A stretch of DNA of 14,229 nt from an uncultured Prevotella sp. (GTDB taxonomy: Bacteria; Bacteroidota; Bacteroidia; Bacteroidales; Bacteroidaceae). Numbering within the stretch: the stretch's first letter is position 1; the number at the start of each line of letters is the position of its first letter. Below the pieces are notes generated by a model. It was not told the DNA's origin. It searched no databases and worked only from the letters and a program-made list of their open reading frames with translations. Shown here one piece after another: positions 8,055-14,229 of this stretch. Position numbers and translations under genes: made by a program. The stretch covers positions 1-14,229 of the forward strand of contig UQZX01000048.1 of assembly GCA_900545525.1 (NCBI GenBank). The letters are read 5' to 3'.

Positions 8055-8093
8055 AAAACTGCACAGATGTCGTACGTCTGTGCAGTTTTATTA
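8055..8093 (+). terminator. Intrinsic terminator of the yfhO-fkp-GSCFA operon
   Basis: Perfect 13-bp arms at 8055-8067 (AAAACTGCACAGA) and 8077-8089 extend by three more pairs, including one G-U, to leave a 3-nt loop. The right arm runs into TTTTATTA. It lies 53 bp after the GSCFA stop. A small A6/T7 pairing at 8011-8028 precedes it but is much weaker. Confidence 0.85.
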
Positions 8094-8248
8094 GTTATAT
8101 TTGGTCCTGTATAATGCACAAAACACGCCGATATGTGCAACATGGACCTTGTTTGTACATATTTTAACATCTCATTGACCTGCATTCTCTGTTTTTGTGC
8201 ATTCCGCAAAGACACCCGTCTGCCGCATATTACCCCTGTTCATAGCTG

Positions 8249-8425
8249 TTTTATACTGTAAAGATGCCTGTTTTACCTTGTAATATGACGTGTTTTACTC
8301 CGTAATATAGCATATAATTACATCATAAAGTAGCATACTTTACATGGTAATATGATATGTTTTACAGAATAATATATGCTATATTACGGAGTAAAGCACG
8401 TCATATTTCAAGGTAAAACAGTATT
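8249..8425. repeat. 22-bp phased tandem array, eight dyad-bearing units
   Basis: Eight units follow one another with a strict 22-bp period (one step of 23). Each contains a dyad of the form TTAC-N3-GTAA whose first base lies at 8251, 8273, 8295, 8318, 8340, 8362, 8384 and 8406. Units 2, 3, 5 and 7 carry the exact dyad; units 4 and 6 end ATAA, unit 1 begins TTAT and unit 8 begins TTTC. A half-site TTAC at 8230 may be a decayed ninth unit. The 11-bp stretches between dyads are A/T-rich and often contain TATGAYRTG or its complement. The spacing equals about two helical turns, which would put all dyads on one face of the DNA. Confidence 0.85.
8269..8420. repeat. 48-bp inverted repeat embedded in the 22-bp array
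   Basis: Positions 8269-8316 and 8373-8420 are reverse complements at 46 of 48 positions, with a 56-bp centre that itself holds units 4 to 6 of the array. The axis of symmetry is at about 8344-8345. Such near-identity of the arms is much higher than the similarity between neighbouring units, so the array has been copied or kept as a palindrome. It could form a cruciform or a long RNA hairpin. Confidence 0.85.
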
Positions 8426-8705
8426 AATTGTTATGTCTTATATATTATAATGTCCTGAAATTGAAGTTGTTACAATATTCTTTATACATACTCTTCCGTT
8501 GTGCCGTGCATATTGTTTCTACCCAAAAACGTAAGTCGCGAAATTTGTGGAATATTCGTACGAAAGCAAGTTGCTGCGGAAAGAACTGAAAAATGGCGCG
8601 TTTTAAATGTTAAAAAGAGGGTTTGCGGAAGCCCGCGGACTTAACAATATTACAATATATGAAGATGTCTCATCTGAAATTTGGAATGATCCCCTCCTCT
8701 TCGTT

Positions 8706-8728
8706 CGTGCGGATTTGCAATCCGCACG
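8706..8728. repeat. GC-rich perfect hairpin
   Basis: CGTGCGGATT at 8706-8715 pairs perfectly with AATCCGCACG at 8719-8728 around a TGC loop. It lies between two direct copies of a TCATCYGAAATTTGGAATGA motif (8670 and 8755) and is probably part of the same palindromic repeat cluster. It has no T-run, so a terminator is unlikely. Confidence 0.6.
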
Positions 8729-8754
8729 CAATGTATATCCGAAACAAAAACTGT

Positions 8755-9075
8755 TCATCCGAAATTTGGAATGATATGCCGTTATGATAGTTCGCGGGCT
8801 GGAAGTCCAATTAGCGCACAGCCCATGGCAACGCCATGGGAATGCAAACATAGGTGAAACTGCGCCCTGGAAGGGCAAAAGCGTTAAAAACAGGCATGGC
8901 GTGATTGGCAGATAAATACACGGCATACTCTCAGGACTTACAGAGAAATGCTTTTGCCCTTTCAGGGCGCAATTAATGTAACAACTGTTCCCGGGGCGTT
9001 CCCCCGTGCTATGCGCTCATTGGGCTTTCAGTCCGCAGACAGTAATAGTGGAGTATCACTCCTAATTTCGGATGA
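8755..9075. mobile_element. MITE/REP-like palindromic element, non-coding
   Basis: The ~320-bp segment is built of nested inverted repeats. The outermost ends are TCATCCGAAATTTGGAATG (8755-8773) and its near complement at 9057-9075. Inside lie 48-bp arms at 8794-8841 and 8989-9036 (about 37 of 48 pair), and innermost 21-bp arms at 8862-8882 and 8950-8970 (20 of 21 pair; sequence GCGCCCTGGAAGGGCAAAAG then C). No transposase is encoded, so it would have to move in trans, or it is a compound REP. The core motif recurs in the element at 13857-14090. No clear target-site duplication was identified. Confidence 0.6.
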
Positions 9076-9209
9076 GCCTTAAAATTGCTTTAAACAGGAT
9101 GAAGCACGGACATTTACAAGACGTGTTGTTGAACGAAGTGAAAAAAAGTCCCTACTTTCATGGAAGGTGCAGGCTCCTTTCTCTCTTTTCTCCTAAAAAT
9201 CATTAGTGT

Positions 9210-9245
9210 ACTTAAAGTCTTTAAGGTTTTTAAAGCCATTAAAGA
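9210..9245. repeat. Short 9-bp tandem repeat, four units
   Basis: Four contiguous 9-mers (acttaaagt, ctttaaggt, ttttaaagc, cattaaaga) share a TTAAAG core. This is the third 9-bp-period array in the window, though its sequence differs from the other two. Confidence 0.55.
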
Positions 9246-9278
9246 CAATAATGCCAATCTACTTCCTTACTCCCTTTA

Positions 9279-9316
9279 CTCCTCCCTCCCTTCCCTCCTT
9301 CCTCCCTTTTCTCCTT
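9279..9316. repeat. Uninterrupted 38-nt pyrimidine tract
   Basis: The plus strand has only C and T from 9279 to 9316, within a wider C/T-rich stretch (about 9260-9370) that also repeats a CTTCTTTAACTTCC motif. It contains no gene. A tract of this kind can adopt unusual structures, but nothing further can be supported. Confidence 0.7.
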
Positions 9317-9456
9317 ACATCATCATTTGTCCTTTAACTTCTTTAACTTCCCATAACTTCTTTAACTCCCTAATACAAACACACAAAAATTCAATCCCTC
9401 CTAATTTCGGATAAAAAATCTTTATTCTACGTGAAACGTTCTTCATGCAAAAACAT

Positions 9457-9464
9457 TACCTTTG
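9457..9464 (+). promoter_or_regulatory. -7 box of the murF-alr promoter
   Basis: TACCTTTG at 9457-9464 matches the Bacteroidetes TAnnTTTG element. A -33 TTG at the right spacing is not evident. The predicted start near 9471 leaves a leader of about 100 nt before the ATG at 9570, longer than for the other genes here. Confidence 0.6.
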
Positions 9465-9569
9465 CATTTAAAGTAAGCATGATGGTGTGTCGAAATTCAA
9501 CCCTGCCAGTTGCTGTATGAGTATTTTAATACACCTTCTAAACTTGAACGAGTAATTATAAATGCACAA

Positions 9570-12044
9570 ATGAAATATACGGTTGAAAAGGTTACAACGC
9601 TTATAGGAGCGCGTCGCGTTGGCACTGCCGATGCAAACATAGGCTGGCTGCTCACCGACAGCCGCTCGCTTTGTTTTCCTGAAGAAACACTGTTCTTTGC
9701 CATAAGGACGGAGCGCAATGACGGTCACAGGTACATCCCTGAGCTTTATCGCCGCGGGGTGCGTAACTTTGTAGTGGAGAAAGTTCCCGAAGATGCCGCG
9801 TCGCTGTTTCCCGGAACAAACTTTCTCAAGGTGGTGCGCCCTTTGGAAGCGCTTCAGAGGCTTGCCGAAAGGCACCGCGACGAGTTTGGCATACCCGTTA
9901 TAGGCATCACGGGCAGCAACGGCAAGACTATGGTGAAGGAGTGGCTGTACCAGCTGTTGTCGCCCTCGTTTGTCGTGACGCGGAGCCCGCGCAGCTACAA
10001 CTCGCAGGTGGGAGTCCCACTGTCGGTATGGCTCATGCACGAGCACACGCAGATAGGAATATTCGAGGCAGGAATAAGTGAGCCGGGAGAAATGGCGGCA
10101 CTTCACGACATCATACAGCCAACGATAGGTGTTATAACGAACATCGGCGATGCACATCAGGAGAATTTCAACACGCTTGAAGACAAGTGCAACGAGAAGC
10201 TGAAGCTCTTCCGCGACTCAAAGGTTATTGTATATCCTGCCGACAACCCCACGATATCACGGTGTGTGGAGGCAAGCGGATACAGGGGCAGACGCGTGGC
10301 ATGGTCTGTACGCGACCCCAAGGCGGCACTTTATGTGAAGGGCATATCAAAGAATGGCATGTCCACAACCGTCACCTATATATATAAAGATGTGGAGGGA
10401 CGGTATGAGCTGCCCTTCATCGACGACGCATCGGTGGAGAACTCCATGGCATGTGCCGCCGTGGCACTGCACTTGGGACTGGGCTTTGACACGCTGGCAA
10501 CGCGTATGGCGGCACTGGAGCCGGTGGCTATGAGGCTGGAGGTGAAGGCGGGGCAGCACGGGTGCACGCTGATAAACGACTCGTACAACTCGGATATAAA
10601 CTCGCTCGACATCGCGCTCGACTTCATGAACCGCCGTCCCGACCATGCCGGACGCCGCCGCACGCTGATACTGAGCGACATCTGCCAGAGCGGCAAGGAC
10701 GGTGAGGAGCTTTATGCGGAGGTCTCTGACCTTGCACGTAAGCGCGGTGTGGAAAAATTCATCGGCATCGGACCGAACATAACGACGTTTGCCGGCAGGA
10801 TAGAAATAGCCGAAAAATACTTCTTCCCCGACAGCGGTGCGTTTGCCGCAAGCGATGTCTTCCGCTCGCTGCGCGATGAGGTGATACTGCTCAAGGGCGC
10901 GCGCAACTTCTCTTTCGACCGTCTTACGGAACAGCTCGAGCAGAAAGTACACGAGACCATACTCGAGGTGAACCTCGGTGCCGTGGTGAACAACCTCAAC
11001 CACTTCCGCTCGTTTCTCAAGCCGGAGACGAAGATGGTGTGCATGGTAAAGGCAAATGCCTATGGCAGTGGTGCCGTGGAAGTGGCAAAGACGCTGCAGG
11101 ACCATCGCGCCGACTACCTTGCTGTGGCGGTTGCCGACGAGGGCGTTACGTTGCGCAAGGCTGGAATAACGGCGAACATCATGATTATGAACCCGGAGAT
11201 GACGGCGTTCAAGACCATGTTCGACTACGACCTCGAGCCGGAGGTGTACAGCTTCCGTCTGCTCGATGCGCTTATTGACGCTGCCGGAAAGGAGGGCATA
11301 ACGGGATATCCGGTGCACATAAAGCTTGACACGGGCATGCACCGCCTTGGCTTTAACCCTGAGACGGACATCGACAGGCTTATAGAGAGGCTCAAAGGGC
11401 AGAACGCAATAATGCCGCGCTCGGTGTTCTCTCACTTCGTAGGCTCGGACAGCGACGACTTTGACGCGTTCTCAGCCATGCAGTTTGAACGTTTCGATAA
11501 GGCAAGCCGCAAGCTTCAGGCGGCATTCACGCACAAGATTTTGCGCCATATCGACAACTCTGCCGGAATAGAGCATTTCCCGGAAAGGCAGCTTGACATG
11601 TGCCGCCTCGGGCTGGGACTGTACGGAATAGACAGCCGCGACAACTCTATTATAAATAATGTGTGCACGTTGAAGACAACGATACTCCAGCTGCGCAATG
11701 TCCCGAAGGATGAGACCGTGGGCTACAGCCGCCGCGGCATACTGTCGCGCGACAGTGTCATCGCTGCTATACCCATAGGATATGCCGACGGGCTTAACCG
11801 CCATCTCGGGCGCGGACACGGATATTGTCTCGTAAACGGCAAGCGCGCGCCATACGTGGGAAACATCTGCATGGACGTGGCGATGATAGACGTTACGGAT
11901 ATAGACTGCCGCGAGGGCGACACGGTGGAGATCTTCGGCGACAACCTGCCCGTGACAGTTCTCTCCGATATCCTCGACACCATACCGTATGAGGTGTTGA
12001 CGGGAGTGAGCGAAAGGGTAAAGAGAGTCTACTTCTCTAATTAA
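9570..12044 (+). CDS. murF-alr: Bifunctional UDP-MurNAc-tripeptide:D-Ala-D-Ala ligase / alanine racemase
   Basis: This fusion supplies two steps of peptidoglycan synthesis in the cytoplasm: the racemase half makes D-alanine, and the MurF half ligates D-Ala-D-Ala to UDP-MurNAc-tripeptide. The 824-residue product begins with MurF (about 1-455), with the ATP loop GITGSNGKT at 112-120 and the family segment YNSDINSLD. The alanine racemase half (about 460-824) has the PLP lysine Lys494 in VKANAYGSG, the catalytic tyrosine Tyr719 in VGYSRRG, and ICMDVAMIDV near the end. ATG 9570 is chosen because homologues begin M-x-Y-T-x-E-K-x-T-T-L-x-GARR; the ATG at 9510 would add 20 unrelated residues. This fusion is common in Bacteroidetes. 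The stop codon lies inside a 7-bp tandem repeat. The gene appears monocistronic, with its own promoter and repeat-filled flanks. Confidence 0.95.
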   Translation: MKYTVEKVTTLIGARRVGTADANIGWLLTDSRSLCFPEETLFFAIRTERNDGHRYIPELYRRGVRNFVVEKVPEDAASLFPGTNFLKVVRPLEALQRLAERHRDEFGIPVIGITGSNGKTMVKEWLYQLLSPSFVVTRSPRSYNSQVGVPLSVWLMHEHTQIGIFEAGISEPGEMAALHDIIQPTIGVITNIGDAHQENFNTLEDKCNEKLKLFRDSKVIVYPADNPTISRCVEASGYRGRRVAWSVRDPKAALYVKGISKNGMSTTVTYIYKDVEGRYELPFIDDASVENSMACAAVALHLGLGFDTLATRMAALEPVAMRLEVKAGQHGCTLINDSYNSDINSLDIALDFMNRRPDHAGRRRTLILSDICQSGKDGEELYAEVSDLARKRGVEKFIGIGPNITTFAGRIEIAEKYFFPDSGAFAASDVFRSLRDEVILLKGARNFSFDRLTEQLEQKVHETILEVNLGAVVNNLNHFRSFLKPETKMVCMVKANAYGSGAVEVAKTLQDHRADYLAVAVADEGVTLRKAGITANIMIMNPEMTAFKTMFDYDLEPEVYSFRLLDALIDAAGKEGITGYPVHIKLDTGMHRLGFNPETDIDRLIERLKGQNAIMPRSVFSHFVGSDSDDFDAFSAMQFERFDKASRKLQAAFTHKILRHIDNSAGIEHFPERQLDMCRLGLGLYGIDSRDNSIINNVCTLKTTILQLRNVPKDETVGYSRRGILSRDSVIAAIPIGYADGLNRHLGRGHGYCLVNGKRAPYVGNICMDVAMIDVTDIDCREGDTVEIFGDNLPVTVLSDILDTIPYEVLTGVSERVKRVYFSN

Positions 12045-12080
12045 GAATTAAGAGTTAAGAATTAAGAATTAAGAATTAAG
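12039..12080. repeat. 7-bp tandem repeat, six units (AATTAAG)
   Basis: Six head-to-tail AATTAAG units (the third is AGTTAAG) run from 12039 to 12080. The first unit supplies the last Asn codon and the TAA stop of murF-alr. An inverted array of the same unit lies at 12207-12234, and the two could pair in RNA over about 28 bp. Confidence 0.85.
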
Positions 12081-12104
12081 AAAATATGCTTTATTCGTTG
12101 TCTT

Positions 12105-12167
12105 TTGTCTTATGGGCAAATTGGTCTAATCGGTCTTATCAGCCTTATTTGTCCTATTAGTCTTATT
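12105..12167. repeat. 9-bp tandem repeat, seven imperfect units
   Basis: Seven contiguous 9-mers (ttgtcttat, gggcaaatt, ggtctaatc, ggtcttatc, agccttatt, tgtcctatt, agtcttatt) follow the pattern NGTCTTATT. The period, unit number and several units match the array at 966-1028 between mtnN and luxS, directly or as its reverse complement. It sits between the two 7-bp arrays. Confidence 0.8.
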
Positions 12168-12206
12168 AGCCCCAAAACAAGAAACCCGATAAATATTGCC
12201 ACAATT

Positions 12207-12234
12207 CTTAATTCTTAATTCTTAAATCTTAATT
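12207..12234. repeat. 7-bp tandem repeat, four units (CTTAATT), inverted copy
   Basis: Four units of CTTAATT (the third is CTTAAAT) are the reverse complement of the AATTAAG array at 12039-12080. The array ends 8 bp before the -7 box of the transporter gene and so occupies the place where a -33 element would lie. Confidence 0.85.
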
Positions 12235-12242
12235 AATTTAAT

Positions 12243-12250
12243 TATCTTTG
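12243..12250 (+). promoter_or_regulatory. -7 box of the MFS transporter promoter
   Basis: TATCTTTG at 12243-12250 matches TAnnTTTG. The predicted start near 12257 gives a leader of about 30 nt to the ATG at 12288, with an A-rich AGAAGAAA-like stretch before the start. The -33 zone falls in the CTTAATT repeats and has no clear TTG. Confidence 0.65.
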
Positions 12251-12287
12251 CATCATTATTATTATTAAAAACCTTAAATAGAAGAAA

Positions 12288-13739
12288 ATGAATCCTGTAC
12301 AAACTACAAAAATGACAAACTGGCGCTGGTGGATTTGCGGGCTGTTGTTCGTTGCAACGACTGTCAACTATCTTGACCGTCAGGTGCTGTCGCTGACAGC
12401 AAAGGAGTTTATCTATCCTGATTTCCACTGGACAGACGAAGATTATGGTAACATCACGGCTTATTTCTCTATTTTCTATGCAATCTGCATGCTGTTCGCA
12501 GGTAAGTTCGTAGACTGGATGGGAACAAAGAAAGGATATCTATGGGCTATCGGAGTCTGGAGCTTTGGAGCCTGCATCCACGCCGGTACGGCTGTGGCGA
12601 CACAATATATTCACGGTTTGGACAGCCTCGATGCAATGCGTGCCCTCGAAGACGGCAGCTCGGCGGCGCTTGCCGTTGCCTCTACAGGTGTATGGCTGTT
12701 CCTTGTATGCCGCGCGATACTCGGTCTTGGCGAGGCTGGTAACTTCCCCGCTGCCATTAAGGTTACGGCAGAGTATTTCCCGAAGAAAGACCGTGCGTAT
12801 GCCACGTCAATATTCAATGCCGGTGCCTCTGTCGGTGCACTTGCCGCTCCGCTTATGATTCCGCCATTGGCAAAGACCTTCGGTTGGGAAATGGCATTTA
12901 TAATAATAGGTGCCCTCGGCTTCATCTGGATGGGCTTCTTCGTTAAGTGGTACGACAAACCCGAGAAGTCTTCCAAGGTTAACAAGGCAGAGCTGCTGTA
13001 CATCCATCAGGACGACGATGCTGAGGATATCAAGAAAGACGATGTGAAGGAAGAGAAGCAGATACCTTTCCTCCAGTGCTTCGGCTACAAGCAGACATGG
13101 GCTTTCATCGTGGGTAAGTTCTTCACCGACGGCGTATGGTGGTTCTTCCTGTTCTGGGCTCCGGGATATTTCCAGGATGTTTATGGCTACAAGGCATCTT
13201 CAGGCACGGGTATGCTGCTGATTATGACATTGTATGCAATCGTGACATTCCTGTCCATTTACATCTGCAAGCTGCCTACATACTTCGTAGACAAGAAGGG
13301 CATGAACCCCTATGCAGGCCGTATGCTCGCCATGATGCTCATTGCGTTCATTCCGCTGGTATGCGTTGCGGCACAGCCGATGGGTGAGTACTCTGCATGG
13401 TGGCCCGCAATAATCATCGGTCTCGTGGGTGCAGGTCACCAGGCATGGTCGGCAAACATATTCTCTACCGTGGGCGATATGTTCCCGAAGAGTGCAATCG
13501 CGACCGTTACAGGTATCGGCGGTATGGCTGGCGGTGTCGGCTCATTCCTTATCAACAAGGGTTCAGGTCAGCTCTTCACGTTCGCAGAGGAGCAGGGCGA
13601 GGCATTCACGTTCCTCGGTTTCGACGGCAAACCCGCAGGCTATATGATTGTGTTCTGCATCTGTGCCGTTGCCTATCTTTTGGCTTGGTGCATCATGAAG
13701 GTTCTTGTACCGAAATACAAGCCTATCGTTGTTGAATAA
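12288..13739 (+). CDS. MFS transporter, ExuT-like (anion:cation symporter family)
   Basis: The 483-residue product is a 12-helix major facilitator of the inner membrane. The first helix leads into TVNYLDRQVLSL (25-36), typical of the anion:cation symporter family that includes hexuronate and other organic-acid importers such as ExuT. The loop 2-3 motif is GKFVDWMGTKK (72-82), and helix 4 has RAILGLGEAGNFPAA (142-156), also typical. A loop of about 30 residues at 105-134 is longer than in enterobacterial ExuT. The central cytoplasmic loop is strongly acidic (DDDAEDIKKDD). Proton-driven uptake of a hexuronate is the best guess, but substrate cannot be fixed from sequence and no hexuronate catabolic gene is nearby. 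ATG 12288 fits the leader; Met9 is an alternative. It is flanked by its own promoter and terminator, so it is monocistronic. Confidence 0.88.
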   Translation: MNPVQTTKMTNWRWWICGLLFVATTVNYLDRQVLSLTAKEFIYPDFHWTDEDYGNITAYFSIFYAICMLFAGKFVDWMGTKKGYLWAIGVWSFGACIHAGTAVATQYIHGLDSLDAMRALEDGSSAALAVASTGVWLFLVCRAILGLGEAGNFPAAIKVTAEYFPKKDRAYATSIFNAGASVGALAAPLMIPPLAKTFGWEMAFIIIGALGFIWMGFFVKWYDKPEKSSKVNKAELLYIHQDDDAEDIKKDDVKEEKQIPFLQCFGYKQTWAFIVGKFFTDGVWWFFLFWAPGYFQDVYGYKASSGTGMLLIMTLYAIVTFLSIYICKLPTYFVDKKGMNPYAGRMLAMMLIAFIPLVCVAAQPMGEYSAWWPAIIIGLVGAGHQAWSANIFSTVGDMFPKSAIATVTGIGGMAGGVGSFLINKGSGQLFTFAEEQGEAFTFLGFDGKPAGYMIVFCICAVAYLLAWCIMKVLVPKYKPIVVE

Positions 13740-13764
13740 AATTTATTCATGACTTATACTTATT

Positions 13765-13798
13765 ACGGCGGATGAACAGATCATCCGCCGTTTTTGTT
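13765..13798 (+). terminator. Intrinsic terminator of the MFS transporter gene
   Basis: A perfect 11-bp stem (ACGGCGGATGA at 13765-13775 with 13781-13791) closes a 5-nt loop and is followed by TTTTTGTT. It starts 26 bp after the stop codon. Confidence 0.92.
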
Positions 13799-13812
13799 AT
13801 TCAAATTCTTAC

Positions 13813-13820
13813 TACCTTTG
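13813..13820 (+). promoter_or_regulatory. Orphan TAnnTTTG box pointing into the repeat element
   Basis: TACCTTTG at 13813-13820 matches the -7 consensus, just after the terminator of the MFS gene. No plus-strand gene follows it within the window; the next 270 bp are a palindromic element. It may serve a gene beyond 14229, drive a non-coding RNA, or be a chance match (an 8-mer with six fixed positions). Confidence 0.35.
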
Positions 13821-13856
13821 TACCATTATAACCAGTAAGGCATTTCCCAATGCCCG

Positions 13857-14090
13857 CGCCCTGAAAGGGCAGCAAGCTCTTAGCCTGAGGCAGAGCGGAG
13901 CGGCATCCCGGGTATATGATATGCCGGGCATCATCGTCGCCCTGAAAGGGCAAAAGCATAGATTGGCACGCCGTAAACAGTTGACATCTAACACTTTTGT
14001 CCTTTCAGGACGATTGTCATACGAACCTTATACACCCAAGGCGCCGCTACGCTTTGCCTCGGGCTAAGGGCTTGCTGCCCCTGCGGGGCG
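13857..14090. mobile_element. Second REP/MITE-like palindromic element, non-coding
   Basis: Outer arms of 48 bp at 13857-13904 and 14043-14090 pair at about 41 positions, and inner arms of 20 bp at 13938-13957 and 13993-14012 pair at 17. The inner arm CGCCCTGAAAGGGCAAAAGC differs by one base from positions 8863-8882 of the element in the earlier intergenic region, so both belong to one dispersed family. The outer arm begins with the same CGCCCTGAAAGGGC core. No protein is encoded. Together with 13740-13856 and 14091-14229 it makes up the gene-free end of the window. Confidence 0.6.
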
Positions 14091-14197
14091 ACCCCGTTAT
14101 CGGACTCGCTTTTAATTCTGATTTTGAACACCATGCTTTTAAATGTGCATTCATATATATAATAATGTAGTTCTATGAATATTACAAACCACCCCTG

Positions 14198-14220
14198 CCC
14201 CTCCTTTGGAAAAGGAGGGG
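14198..14220. repeat. GC-rich hairpin at the window end
   Basis: CCCCTCCTT (14198-14206) pairs perfectly with AAGGAGGGG (14212-14220) around TGGAA. Hairpins of this exact type recur between genes in many bacterial genomes, sometimes as ends of small mobile repeats. The window stops 9 bp later, so its partner, if any, is not visible. Confidence 0.6.
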
Positions 14221-14229
14221 ACACTGCGC

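Larger units (their letters stand above)
8002..9569. other. Gene-free repeat-rich intergenic region
   Basis: No frame here looks like a protein gene on either strand. In order it holds a terminator (8055-8093), an unremarkable stretch (8094-8248), a 22-bp repeat array (8249-8425), another unremarkable stretch (8426-8669), a group of palindromic repeats (8670-9075), a low-complexity segment with a 9-bp array and a pyrimidine tract (9210-9370), and the promoter and leader of murF-alr (9457-9569). No tRNA or known riboswitch fold was noticed. Confidence 0.75.

Noticed and set aside
7991..8215. A 74-codon minus-strand frame after the GSCFA gene
   Set aside because: It runs through the terminator hairpin and overlaps the end of the GSCFA gene; no features of a real protein.
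8094..8248. A structured RNA or tRNA between the terminator and the 22-bp array
   Set aside because: Only weak, interrupted pairing (GGTCC near 8102 with GGACC near 8149) was found, with no cloverleaf or promoter.
8249..8425. CRISPR array
   Set aside because: The 22-bp period leaves no unique spacers between identical repeats; neighbouring units vary throughout, and there are no cas genes nearby.
8603..8926. A 107-codon minus-strand frame across the palindromic repeats
   Set aside because: It is made of inverted-repeat and hairpin sequence (8706-8728, 8794-8841, 8862-8882) and has no domain; such frames arise wherever these repeats occur.
9160..9414. An 84-codon plus-strand frame
   Set aside because: It reads through the 9-bp repeat and the pyrimidine tract, giving a low-complexity Ser/Leu/Pro peptide with no promoter or family match.
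9510..9569. N-terminal extension of 20 residues on MurF-Alr from ATG 9510
   Set aside because: The family starts at the MKYTVEKVTTLIGARR segment; the extra residues do not resemble it.
10347..11435. A 362-codon open frame on the minus strand inside murF-alr
   Set aside because: It lies wholly antisense to a gene with clear catalytic motifs; its translation is rich in His, Arg and Val with no recognisable domain, as expected for an antisense shadow of biased codons.
13988..14224. A 78-codon minus-strand frame beginning MSPPFPKEGQGW
   Set aside because: Its start is the hairpin at 14198-14220 and its middle the 13857-14090 element; it is translation of repeat DNA.

Overview
The window looks like a chromosomal segment from the order Bacteroidales, most likely a Prevotella-type organism. 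The evidence is: a bifunctional Fkp (fucokinase plus GDP-fucose pyrophosphorylase), a MurF-alanine racemase fusion, a gene end resembling a type IX secretion sorting tail, promoters of the TAnnTTTG type, and no Shine-Dalgarno sites before the starts. The genus is inferred from sequence feel, not from a search.

Layout. Positions 1-62 are the last codons of an upstream gene, followed by a 65-residue protein of unknown function (124-321). A long hairpin (330-387) separates these from two minus-strand genes, mtnN (1732-1049) and luxS (953-474). Those two enzymes act in sequence on S-adenosylhomocysteine and yield homocysteine, adenine and the AI-2 precursor. A 119-bp divergent promoter region lies between mtnN and a plus-strand operon: a YfhO-family polytopic membrane protein (1852-4350), fkp (4347-7190) and a GSCFA-domain protein (7195-8001). 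The genes overlap by 4 bp or sit 4 bp apart, and a clean terminator (8055-8093) ends the operon. The operon makes GDP-L-fucose and probably serves glycan or glycoprotein fucosylation.

From 8002 to 9569 there is no convincing gene. The stretch holds an eight-unit 22-bp repeat array with a TTAC-N3-GTAA dyad in each unit, a MITE/REP-like element with nested inverted repeats, a short 9-bp array and a pyrimidine tract. A promoter then leads into murF-alr (9570-12044), a cell-wall enzyme that makes D-alanine and adds D-Ala-D-Ala to the peptidoglycan precursor. The next gap (12045-12287) is built almost wholly of 7-bp and 9-bp tandem repeats and carries the promoter of an ExuT-like MFS transporter (12288-13739) with its own terminator. 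The window ends in a second REP/MITE-like element (13857-14090) and a GC-rich hairpin.

The genes are mostly housekeeping or surface-glycan genes that can be recognised with good confidence. The unusual content is in the intergenic DNA: phased tandem arrays with 22-, 9- and 7-bp units and two related palindromic elements. The strongest candidate for something undescribed is the 22-bp array at 8249-8425.
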